Origin: CAWCJL01 sp963795775
Lineage (GTDB): Bacteria; Acidobacteriota; Terriglobia; Terriglobales; Acidobacteriaceae
Length of the DNA: 64,000 nucleotides
Reading direction: 5' to 3'
NCBI GenBank assembly: GCA_963795775.1
Contig: CAWCJL010000002.1
Coordinates: forward strand, 372,001 to 436,000
Shown here: one piece after another, positions 44,886 to 52,250 of the stretch
How positions within the stretch are numbered: position 1 is the first letter of the stretch
Layout of the letters: the number at the start of each line of letters is the position of its first letter
Notes under the pieces: generated by a model
What the model saw: only the letters and a program-made list of their open reading frames with translations
Database searches by the model: none
Told to the model about the DNA's origin: nothing
Position numbers and translations under genes: made by a program

Positions 44886-45488
44886 ATGCTGCAACGCCGT
44901 GCCACCCTATTCGCGACCACCCTTCTGGCTGTTTCGACCGCCTTCGCCTCCGCGCAGACCGCCCCCACGACCTGGAAGATCGACCCCGCCCACTCTCAGG
45001 CCGAGTTCGTCATCCGTCATATGGGCATTTCCAATGTTCATGGCCGATTCGGCAACGTGAACGGCACCATCACCTTCAACAAGGACGCAATTGCCAAGTC
45101 CTCCGTGGACGCCACTGTAGACACCACCACGGTCGATACCGGCGTTCCGCAGCGCGATACGCACCTCAAGAGCGCGGACTTCTTCGATGTGTCGAAGTAC
45201 CCGACCATGGCTTTCAAAAGCAAAACGATCGAGCCTGCCGGCAGCGATTACCACGTCATCGGCGACCTGACCCTGCATGGCGTGACCAAGCTGGTCACCC
45301 TCACCATGGACGCGCCGAGCAAGGAGCAGGCCGGGCCCGATGGCAAGCTGCGCCGCGGCTTCTCCGCCACGACCACGATTCACCGGCAGGACTTCGGCCT
45401 CGTCTGGAACGGCACACTCAAGTCCGGCGACGCCATGATTGGAGACGACGTAAAGATCACACTTGACGTCGAAGCGGTGCAGCAGTAG
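44886..45488 (+). CDS. YceI family periplasmic lipid-binding protein
   Basis: 200 residues from ATG 44886, about nine bases after AAGGAA. A signal peptide (ATTLLAVSTAFASAQ) leads to a lipocalin-like beta-barrel: TWKIDPAHSQAEFVIRHMGI (the WxxDxxHSxxxFxVxHxxxS signature), VHGRFGNVNGTITFN, HLKSADFFDVSKYPTMAFKS, DLTLHGVTKLVTLTMDAP and FSATTTIHRQDFGLVWN. Family members bind polyisoprenoid or amide lipids in the periplasm and are often induced by base or osmotic stress. The gene is divergent from the NTF2-like gene and convergent with murJ, 21 bases away. Confidence 0.95.
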   Translation: MLQRRATLFATTLLAVSTAFASAQTAPTTWKIDPAHSQAEFVIRHMGISNVHGRFGNVNGTITFNKDAIAKSSVDATVDTTTVDTGVPQRDTHLKSADFFDVSKYPTMAFKSKTIEPAGSDYHVIGDLTLHGVTKLVTLTMDAPSKEQAGPDGKLRRGFSATTTIHRQDFGLVWNGTLKSGDAMIGDDVKITLDVEAVQQ

Positions 45489-45509
45489 CGCTTGACGGAG
45501 CCTGTTTCC

Positions 45510-47147
45510 CTATGGAATCTGCACGGCTGGCCGACGCCGGAAGCGTCCGGCCAGTTGCGTAGGTAGACGCGAGCCCGTGAAGTGCAGCAGGCCCCCGCTG
45601 ACCAGCAGCCAGAGTGACGAGCCGACCACCAACAGCAGCAGGTCCAGCTTGAACCGGCCCGCATGGGGCAGCAAGTGACGCAGCCCGAATAGCAGGACCA
45701 GGCTCGCGGCTGCGGCCGCGGCTGAACGCCAGATCTCCCCGCTTTCCAGGCCTGCCAGCGGTACGATACGGCGCCGGTGCAGCATCACCGCCAGCGTGAT
45801 GGTCTGGATGGTAATCCCGCAATCCGACGCAATGGCCAGCCCCACCCCCCCGGCATAGCGATACAGCGACCAGTAAATGGGCAGCGATACGAGCGTGACG
45901 CACCAGGCTGCTGTCATGGGCACCACTGTGTTGCCGGTAGCGAAGAACGCACGCGCATAGATTGCCTGCGCCGACCACAGCGCGAGCGAGATCGCGAAGA
46001 TGCCGAAGTAGAGCGCCGTCTCCCGCGCATCCCGTCCGCCAAACGATCCGCCACGGAAGAACAGGTCGACCGCCGGGTAGGCGAGGCCGATCATGGGCGC
46101 GGAAAGCAGCAATGATAACGCCAAGATCCGCGACACGGAGCTGTTTACGGCCACTCCAAATTCCCGGAGCTTCTGCTGGCTAAAGAGCGACGCAAAGAAC
46201 GGCATGGAGGCCGCCCCGGCTGCCTGTCCCAGGATGGCCATAGGCGCCGTAAAGAGCTGCTTGGCGTAGGTCAGGCGCGAAATCTGCCCCTGCGCATGCG
46301 AAGCGAAGTAGTTGATGATCCAGTTATCCGCAGTCACCAGCGACACGCCGAGCATCAGCGGGATGGAGAGCCGCACCCACTCATGCAGCCCGGGGTGGCG
46401 GAGGTCGATCTGCGGACGGTAGCGCACCCCCACGCGATACGCGCCCACTACGTTCAGCAACAGAATCCCGAAGAGCGCACCCACCACTGCGCCAATGGCC
46501 AGCGATGACACCCCGTAGCGCCGCGCCAGGAAGACACCTCCCAGGATGATCGCTATGTTGTAGATGAGTGGCGTGACCGCCTGGTAGGCGAACTGCTTGT
46601 GCACCAGCAGTACCGAGGCAAAAACGCCGCCGGCAAAAAAGCAAAGCTGAGCCGGCAGGAGGATGCGCGTCATCTGGATGCACAGGATGGCCTGCTCGGC
46701 ATTGAATTTGGGAAAGGCGAGGTGCACGTATGCCGGCGCAAAGAACTCGGCGAGCAGAATGGCCGCACCCAGCACCAGGAACATCACCGAAAGAATGATG
46801 GACAGCACGCGCTCCCCTTCGCGTTCATTGCCCTGCTCGCGGTAGCGGCTGAGGATGGTGACAAACGTGATCGACGCCGTCCCCCCAACCAGGAAATACG
46901 CGATCATGTCGGGAAGCTGGAAGGCGGCGTAGAAGGCGTCCGTGCGCACGCCCGCTCCGAACAGGTAGGCAATATACTTGACCCGCACCAGCCCGATCAC
47001 CCGGGAGGCCAGCGCCGAGGCCATCAGCAGCAGTGTGGCGGTGAATGCGGTGTGCTGGTGCGAAGGACGCAGCAGCGCCCACCCTCGCGCCCAGCCAGAG
47101 CGGACGGGGACGGATGCCGGTTGCGAGGGCTCAGCAGAGAAGGCCAT
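45510..47147 (-). CDS. murJ: Lipid II flippase MurJ
   Basis: 545 residues with about fourteen transmembrane helices, the MurJ/MviN plan of the MOP superfamily. It moves lipid II across the inner membrane for peptidoglycan synthesis. Diagnostic stretches: SALASRVIGLVRVKYIAYLF (helix 1, with the conserved Arg pair), GVRTDAFYAAFQLPDMIAYF (helix 2, A-F-x-x-P-x-x), REQGNEREGERVLSIIL, and FGGRDARETALYFGIF in helix 10. The last helix is followed by a short basic tail. It is convergent with YceI and follows the VWFA-type gene on the same strand (127-base gap). No clear ribosome site precedes ATG 47147. Confidence 0.93.
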   Translation of the reverse strand: MAFSAEPSQPASVPVRSGWARGWALLRPSHQHTAFTATLLLMASALASRVIGLVRVKYIAYLFGAGVRTDAFYAAFQLPDMIAYFLVGGTASITFVTILSRYREQGNEREGERVLSIILSVMFLVLGAAILLAEFFAPAYVHLAFPKFNAEQAILCIQMTRILLPAQLCFFAGGVFASVLLVHKQFAYQAVTPLIYNIAIILGGVFLARRYGVSSLAIGAVVGALFGILLLNVVGAYRVGVRYRPQIDLRHPGLHEWVRLSIPLMLGVSLVTADNWIINYFASHAQGQISRLTYAKQLFTAPMAILGQAAGAASMPFFASLFSQQKLREFGVAVNSSVSRILALSLLLSAPMIGLAYPAVDLFFRGGSFGGRDARETALYFGIFAISLALWSAQAIYARAFFATGNTVVPMTAAWCVTLVSLPIYWSLYRYAGGVGLAIASDCGITIQTITLAVMLHRRRIVPLAGLESGEIWRSAAAAAASLVLLFGLRHLLPHAGRFKLDLLLLVVGSSLWLLVSGGLLHFTGSRLPTQLAGRFRRRPAVQIP

Positions 47148-47274
47148 TCAGTTCAGGGAAGCTCGCTTTAGGGTAGTCGATCTCCGTCCGGAGACGGTGA
47201 CGTATTTGCGGCAGGTAGGCAGTTCAGCAACATCCGCTCAGGCTACGGGTCGTCGCCGCCGCGCACTCGCGTGC

Positions 47275-48471
47275 CTACTGCACCTTTGGCGCGAAGTACC
47301 CTTTACGCGTATGGACGATATAGCCGCCGCGCAGAGCCACCAGGTATATCGGCCGGTACGATCCGTCAGCGCGGAAGTCCGCGGGCTTGTACGCCAGCGA
47401 GTACTGGCTGCGCAGTTCGTCTTCCACCGCATGGAAGCTGTTCGCCATGTCTTCGATCCGGTGCGGGTAGAAGGCGGTGCCGCCGGTCGCCTCGGCCATT
47501 TTCTTCAGTACATCGTCTCCGCGGTCGCGGCTGGGGCTTGTATTGGTGCTGATGGCGTAAATGATGGTTTCGGCGCGCTGGCATTCCTTGATGGAATCGT
47601 CGAGGTATGCGCGGCTCTGGTTGTCATCGCCGTCGGAAACCAGGATCAGGGCCTTGCGCACAGCCGTGGAGGAGGGCGTGGCGTTCAGCAATTCGTCCCG
47701 GCACGCTTTGTACACGGCATCGTATAAAGCCGTGCCGCCGCCGGGCTTCAGCTTGTTAATGCCCGCTTCGAGCAGGTCGGGATTGTTTGTGAACGGCTGC
47801 GTTACGTAGGAAGTCACATCGAAGCCCATTACAAAGGCGCGATCCATCTGCGGGCGCAACACGGAGAGCAGAAACTCCGTCGCGGCCTGCTGCTCAAAGT
47901 GAAAACGCGAGCGGATCGAAGTACTGGCGTCAATCACCAGCCCTACGCGCAGCGGAAGATTGGTCTGCTGCGAGAAGCTGTACACCTGCGCCGGGGCGCG
48001 CTGGTCATCCAGCAGCGCAAAGTCGTTCTGCTGCAGGTTGTTCACAAAGCGCCCATGGCGGTCCGTGACGGTAAAGATCAGGTTCACTTCGTTTACGTTC
48101 TGCTTGATGGTGAACTGGCCGTTGTCGTCCTGCTGCGCGGCGCCGGAGTTGTTCTGGGCGGGAGTCGTACTGTTACTCTGAGCGGCCGGAGGGCTGCCCG
48201 GCTGCGTGCCTCTCGTGGTGGAAGCCACAGTCCCAGTGGTGCTCCTGGGCGCGGGAGCGGAAGCGGCGGAAGAAGCGCCCTGCGCGGGCGCAGTCTGCGA
48301 GGAAGGCGCGGAGCCTGGGGCGGAAGCAGGAGCCGAAGGCACAGCGCTCGGCTGAGCAGCGCCTCCCGAGGAAACCTGGGCAGCAGCAGAAATGCCAATA
48401 CTGGCAAGCGCGAGCGCAAGCGCGCCACAGCGGGAGAGGACCGAACGCATCGTCATGAGCTTATGCACCAT
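47275..48471 (-). CDS. Secreted VWFA-related domain protein (acidobacterial type)
   Basis: 398 residues from ATG 48471 (MVHKLMTMRSVLSRCG; ATG 48456 also possible). After a signal peptide (ALALALASIGISAAAQ) comes an Ala/Ser/Pro/Gln-rich spacer of about 85 residues, then a beta segment (FTIKQNVNEVNLIFTVTDRH, NNLQQNDFALLDDQRAPAQV) and a von Willebrand A fold (about 175-370) with a complete MIDAS start DASTSIRSRF, LKPGGGTALYDAVYKAC and ALILVSDGDDNQSR. This matches the VWFA-related domain family described for acidobacteria; function is unknown, presumably metal-dependent protein binding outside the cell. It precedes murJ on the same strand. Confidence 0.9.
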   Translation of the reverse strand: MVHKLMTMRSVLSRCGALALALASIGISAAAQVSSGGAAQPSAVPSAPASAPGSAPSSQTAPAQGASSAASAPAPRSTTGTVASTTRGTQPGSPPAAQSNSTTPAQNNSGAAQQDDNGQFTIKQNVNEVNLIFTVTDRHGRFVNNLQQNDFALLDDQRAPAQVYSFSQQTNLPLRVGLVIDASTSIRSRFHFEQQAATEFLLSVLRPQMDRAFVMGFDVTSYVTQPFTNNPDLLEAGINKLKPGGGTALYDAVYKACRDELLNATPSSTAVRKALILVSDGDDNQSRAYLDDSIKECQRAETIIYAISTNTSPSRDRGDDVLKKMAEATGGTAFYPHRIEDMANSFHAVEDELRSQYSLAYKPADFRADGSYRPIYLVALRGGYIVHTRKGYFAPKVQ

Positions 48472-48713
48472 GATAAGCGAAGGGGCTGACTTCTCCGGCG
48501 TCCCAGTAGCGATTCCGGTGCCGATTCCCTGTCCTCTCCCCCGGCGTCCACGCCCGGATGCACTGAGAAGCCTGCCCACTTCCGGACAGCTCACCCCAAA
48601 GGTGGACATCGCCTTCGCCAAAATCAGCAACGCACTCACGCGCAGACGGCTGATTCCTTCACCAGGATTGACGGCACGGGACGTGCATGGTCACCCATCA
48701 CGAGGCACATGCC

Positions 48714-49139
48714 ATGGGACGTTTGGAACGCTTTCGCGAAGCCACCGATGGTCAAATCAACCTGGAGCAGTTCAAGCGGCGCGCAGAAGCCGGCTGGCGG
48801 CTAGTCGCCTTTGAGTGGGAACGCGAGCTCCCGGAGGGCGAGTTCCCCGCGGCCGCGCCGGACGAAGAGGTTCCCTACGGGGTTCGCGTCTCGCAGGACT
48901 GCCTGCGCCTGGAAGTGGATCCCGCGGAGCAGCGCGTCCTGGTGCTGATGATGGACCTGATTGCGCAGGATTTCCCCCTCTCCCACATCGCCAGCGACCT
49001 CAACGAGAAGGGCTTCCGGACCCGGGCCGGGCGACCCTGGACCCAGATCTCCGTGTTTGAGATGCTTCCGCGGCTCATCGATGTGGGGCCGCGGCTGTTT
49101 CATAGCCAGGAGTGGTCCGCGCAGCGGGCTAAGCGCTAA
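48714..49139 (+). CDS. Small recombinase-like protein, probably domesticated
   Basis: 141 residues from ATG 48714 (MGRLERFREATDGQINLEQF). The N-terminal part is acidic and helical (FKRRAEAGWRLVAFEWEREL, PYGVRVSQDCLRLE). The C-terminal part, SHIASDLNEKGFRTRAGRPW followed by TQISVFEMLPRLIDVGPRLF, resembles the DNA-binding recombinase domain of large serine recombinases (I-A-x-x-L-N-x-x-G-x-x-T-R-x-G-x-x-W). There is no resolvase catalytic domain and no serine nucleophile motif, so it cannot recombine DNA by itself. Small proteins of this kind are recurrent in acidobacteria. It overlaps the convergent pseudouridine-synthase gene by 11 bases. Confidence 0.75.
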   Translation: MGRLERFREATDGQINLEQFKRRAEAGWRLVAFEWERELPEGEFPAAAPDEEVPYGVRVSQDCLRLEVDPAEQRVLVLMMDLIAQDFPLSHIASDLNEKGFRTRAGRPWTQISVFEMLPRLIDVGPRLFHSQEWSAQRAKR

Positions 49140-50160
49140 CCGGGCTCTCCGCTAGGCGTTCGAGAAAGCTCGCCAGCGCCGGCGGCAGCGGCGAGGCAAA
49201 GGCCATCGGTTGCCCGGTCATCGGGTGCGCAAAGGCCAGCTCCGCCGCGTGGAGGAAGTTGCGCCCCAGCGCGATCGAGGGTGCCGCGGCGGCCGTCTTC
49301 CGTTTGCCCCCCGGCGCGTTCTGGACGAGAGACGTAAGCTCCGCAGGAGCGCCGTACAGGGTGTCGCCCACGATCGGGTGCCCGATCGAGGACAGGTGCA
49401 CACGGATCTGGTGCGTCCGCCCGGTTTCGATGCGTACCGACAGCAGCGTGAAGCGACCGAATGGCGAAGCGATCTGCCGCTGCACGGTATAGTGCGAGAT
49501 CGCGGTGCGGCCGCCCTCCCGGCGGGTCGTCATGCGAATGCGGCGAACGGCATCGCGGCTGATGGGCGCGTTCACCGTCCCGGTCTTCTGCTTTACTTCG
49601 CCATGTACCAGTGCCAGGTACGTTTTCCGTACCTGCCTCCGGGCGAACATCTCCGACAGCCGGGCATGCGCGATGTCATTCTTGGCCACCAGGATCAGGC
49701 CGCTGGTCTGTTTGTCGAGCCGGTGCACGATCCCGGGACGGAGTGCTTCAGTACCGGTCGAAAGCTGTTGCAAATGATGCAGCAGCGCATTGACCAGCGT
49801 GCCGCGGTCACGCGCATCGTCCTCCGCGCCTGAGCCGGCATGCACCATCATGCCCGCAGGCTTGTTGACCACCGCGAGGTCGCTGTCCTCGTACACAATC
49901 TCGAGCGGGATATCTTCGGCCTCGGCGCGCAATGGCCGGGGCTCTGCGGCCCCCGTGATGCGCACCACTTCGCCGCCGCGCAGCTTCAGCGACGGCTTGG
50001 GGCGCGTCCCCTGGCCGTCCTCGTTCCCCAGCAGCACACTGCCCTTTTCAATCAGCCATTGCACGCGCGCACGGCTAACACCCAGCACGCGGGCCAGGTA
50101 TTGGTCCAGGCGCTCGCCGGCTGCGTCGGAAGCCACCTCCAGCCGCTGCTCACTGGGCAT
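49129..50160 (-). CDS. Pseudouridine synthase, RluA/RluD family
   Basis: 343 residues. An N-terminal S4 RNA-binding domain (residues 15-75, GERLDQYLARVLGVSRARVQ) precedes the catalytic domain, whose nucleophile is Asp149 in HRLDKQTSGLILVAKN. Other family segments are YEDSDLAVVNKPAGMMVHAG, RKTYLALVHGEVKQKTG, ETGRTHQIRVHLSSIGHPIV and the terminal FLHAAELAFAHPMTG. It isomerises uridines in 23S rRNA; by layout it is closest to RluD, but target positions cannot be inferred. It overlaps lgt by 11 bases upstream, consistent with an operon, and overlaps the convergent recombinase-like gene at its end. Confidence 0.93.
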   Translation of the reverse strand: MPSEQRLEVASDAAGERLDQYLARVLGVSRARVQWLIEKGSVLLGNEDGQGTRPKPSLKLRGGEVVRITGAAEPRPLRAEAEDIPLEIVYEDSDLAVVNKPAGMMVHAGSGAEDDARDRGTLVNALLHHLQQLSTGTEALRPGIVHRLDKQTSGLILVAKNDIAHARLSEMFARRQVRKTYLALVHGEVKQKTGTVNAPISRDAVRRIRMTTRREGGRTAISHYTVQRQIASPFGRFTLLSVRIETGRTHQIRVHLSSIGHPIVGDTLYGAPAELTSLVQNAPGGKRKTAAAAPSIALGRNFLHAAELAFAHPMTGQPMAFASPLPPALASFLERLAESPVSA

Positions 50161-50959
50161 CGTGCACGCGCATTTCCATGCGAGGCAACGCGGGCGGGCG
50201 AACCCAGAGAACGCCGGCCGCTATCACCATCAGCACCGCCAGCAGTTGCGTGACCGTAAGTGCGCCGCCGAAGACCGACCCACGGCCGGGGTCGCCCCGC
50301 AGGAACTCCAGAAAGAACCGCGCCACGCCGTAGCAGAAGAGCCATGCGCCCATCACCTCGCCATCGCGATGCCGGCGCGCAAAGAACCACAGGAGCACGA
50401 GGCACAGCACGCCTTCGACGGCGCTCTCGAATAGTTGCGTGGGCTGGAGCGGAATGCCCAGCGGCACGCCCGTAGTACGTGCGGCAAAGCGGCTGGTGAA
50501 GATCACGCCCCACGGCTCGCTAGTGGGTCGGCCGTAGCAGCACCCCGCGGCGAAGCAACCGAGGCGCCCGATGGCGTGACCGAGCGCGATGCCTGGAGCC
50601 GCCACATCCATGGTGCGCAGCATGGGCAAGCGCGCGCGGCGCGCGTAGAGCACGCAGCAGACAAATGCCAGCACGATGCCGCCCAGGAACACGCCTCCGG
50701 AGCGCAGCAGCGACGTGCTGAGCAGGGCCATTGGTGCCGCGCGGAACGAGCGCCAGTTGTCGAAGATCAGCAGCAGCTTCGAGCCCAGCACCGCGGCGAC
50801 GATGCCGATTAACCCGAGGTTCCAGACTTTGTCCGCATTCAGGCCGGCCCGGCGCGCCAGGTGCACGGAAAGCGCCAGCCCGCACAACACGCCGATCCCC
50901 AGCAGAACACCGTAGGTGGGAATGACGAGCGAGCCAAATTGAAACAGCCGCGGATACAT
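50150..50959 (-). CDS. lgt: Prolipoprotein diacylglyceryl transferase
   Basis: 269 residues, about seven transmembrane segments. It transfers diacylglycerol to the lipobox cysteine of lipoproteins, the first step of lipoprotein maturation, on the inner membrane. Conserved parts are YPRLFQFGSLVIPTYGVLLG at the N-terminus, RSGGVFLGGIVLAF, the signature GHAIGRLGCFAAGCCYGRPT (variant of G-R-x-G-N-x-x-N with Cys) and ARFFLEFLRGDPGRGS near the C-terminus. The window's own lipoproteins (RND adaptor, 20818 gene) are potential substrates. It lies 88 bases downstream of the 6S RNA 3' end and overlaps the pseudouridine-synthase gene. Confidence 0.93.
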   Translation of the reverse strand: MYPRLFQFGSLVIPTYGVLLGIGVLCGLALSVHLARRAGLNADKVWNLGLIGIVAAVLGSKLLLIFDNWRSFRAAPMALLSTSLLRSGGVFLGGIVLAFVCCVLYARRARLPMLRTMDVAAPGIALGHAIGRLGCFAAGCCYGRPTSEPWGVIFTSRFAARTTGVPLGIPLQPTQLFESAVEGVLCLVLLWFFARRHRDGEVMGAWLFCYGVARFFLEFLRGDPGRGSVFGGALTVTQLLAVLMVIAAGVLWVRPPALPRMEMRVHDAQ

Positions 50960-51046
50960 CTACCGCTGCCCTCGTTCGGAGCAGGAGGACGACCAGAAAG
51001 GAAGTAAGTGGACAGAGAGCGTATGAGGGGAGGAGTGCGGAATGAA

Positions 51047-51239
51047 CAAGACCGACCCACGGGGCCGTGCGTTGCGCGCTGGTGAACCCGTCCTAAGACG
51101 GTGGGACTCTCCGCAGCTCTTTAGGCATTCCGGACTGGCGGACACTGCACACCGAGCCAATTGTTCGAGTCGAGTCCCTGTTCAATGAATATAGGTTCTA
51201 CCAGCGTTAGCTCCGCACCTGCTTTGCAGGCCGGTCTCT
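51047..51239 (-). ncRNA. ssrS: 6S RNA
   Basis: About 190 bases, read on the minus strand from a likely +1 at 51239. The ends pair: 51237-51229 (AGACCGGCC) with 51057-51049 (GGTCGGTCT), nine pairs with one G-U. Inner helices flank the expected large bubble: GCTGGT(A)GAACC (51205-51194) with GGTTCACCAGC (51088-51078), and GGGACTC (51178-51172) with GAGTCCC (51109-51103). Between the last two 3' arms lies a small hairpin, CCGTC-TTAG-GACGG (about 51101-51088), as on the 3' side of known 6S bubbles. The 5' bubble strand reads TATATTCATTGAACA. 6S RNA mimics an open promoter and binds the housekeeping RNA polymerase holoenzyme. Its place next to zapA is conserved in many bacteria. Confidence 0.9.
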
Positions 51240-51246
51240 GAAAAGG

Positions 51247-51275
51247 ATGCTACCGGGACGCGCCGCACTTGGCAA
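51247..51275 (-). promoter_or_regulatory. Sigma-70 type promoter of the 6S RNA
   Basis: Minus strand: -35 TTGCCA (51275-51270), exactly 17 bases, -10 TAGCAT (51252-51247). The start site predicted seven bases on (51239) coincides with the beginning of the 6S terminal stem. Confidence 0.75.
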
Positions 51276-51402
51276 GTTACCGGCGTGGAATTGCGTGTCG
51301 GGCCAGGAACCTGATTGCAACGTTTGCTGATGAGGGTCACAGCCGCATCCGTGCGGGAAAGCACTCAGTCAGCGAGTCAGCCAATGCCGGTGAGCGAATG
51401 CC

Positions 51403-51765
51403 CTACCGGACTCGCCGCTCTTCGACCAGCACCGTGTCCAGCAGGCCGGCCAGGCTGTGTGCGCGGTTGCGGATGCTGGTCTCGGTCTCGTGCATATTGC
51501 CCGCCAGCGAACGGTATTTCGCCTGCAGCGCCACGTACTGGTCCGCGATGTTGAGCGCTGCCAGCACGGCCACGCGCAGCGAATCCACGGTGGCGCCCTG
51601 GGAGGCCACCGCGCGCATCTTGCCGTCCACCAGACCGGCCAGCCGCTCGATGTACGCGGGATCCTGCCCACGCAGATGGTACGGCTGGTCGTAAATCTCG
51701 ACCGTGATCCCGCTCTGCGGCTGCTGATCGAAGTCGTATGCCGGTTGCATCAGTGTTGCTGCCAT
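51403..51765 (-). CDS. zapA: Cell division protein ZapA
   Basis: 120 residues. ZapA binds and bundles FtsZ filaments at the division ring. The N-terminal beta-alpha domain reads VEIYDQPYHLRGQDPAYIER then LAGLVDGKMRAVASQ, and the helix that forms the tetramer follows: LRVAVLAALNIADQYVALQA. It follows the ZapB-like gene by 23 bases and precedes the 6S RNA gene, the usual neighbour of zapA in many lineages. The length and the GITVEIYDQPY start are typical. Confidence 0.92.
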   Translation of the reverse strand: MAATLMQPAYDFDQQPQSGITVEIYDQPYHLRGQDPAYIERLAGLVDGKMRAVASQGATVDSLRVAVLAALNIADQYVALQAKYRSLAGNMHETETSIRNRAHSLAGLLDTVLVEERRVR

Positions 51766-51788
51766 CGTGTCCCTGTGCTCCTTATGGC

Positions 51789-52091
51789 TTAAGCAGTGAA
51801 TTCATCAAGGTGCTGGAGAAGGCGCTCCACCCGCTGCCGCACCTGGTCGCGCTCGCCCTGCAGGTGCTGCATATCGTCGTTGAGCCGGCGCAGGTCCTCA
51901 TTCCGCTCATGCAACTGCTGTTCGAGCCCTGCTTTCTGCCCTTCCAGCTCCGCCACCCGCGCATCCGCGGCGGCGCGGGATTCGCGCTCGGCCCGCAGGA
52001 GCTCCACGGTACGGAAGATACGGTTTTCAAGCGCCTGGAAGTCATCAGCCGCTGCAGCCTGATCGGGGGAATGTACTGCGTACGTCGCCAT
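51789..52091 (-). CDS. Coiled-coil protein, ZapB-like
   Basis: 100 residues from ATG 52091 (MATYAVHSPDQAAAADDFQA). Nearly all of residues 15-95 is a heptad-patterned helix (FQALENRIFRTVELLRAERE, VAELEGQKAGLEQQLHERNE, LQGERDQVRQRVERLLQHLD), a coiled coil like ZapB. The position directly before zapA (23 bases) supports a division-ring role, since ZapB works with ZapA. Similarity among coiled coils is weak evidence by itself. A TATACT -10-like element lies about 30 bases upstream without a good -35. Confidence 0.75.
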   Translation of the reverse strand: MATYAVHSPDQAAAADDFQALENRIFRTVELLRAERESRAAADARVAELEGQKAGLEQQLHERNEDLRRLNDDMQHLQGERDQVRQRVERLLQHLDEFTA

Positions 52092-52250
52092 GGTCCTCAC
52101 ACAGAAATGGGTTGAAAGCAGAGTATAGCGCCGATGAGTTGGCGGATTGGCGAATAAGATTCGGCAAAATGCATTTGCCCGGAACCTTTGTATATTCCTG
52201 GTCAACAGTGCACTTCCCCGTCGGCCATATCCGCCGCGCCAAGCCGCAAT

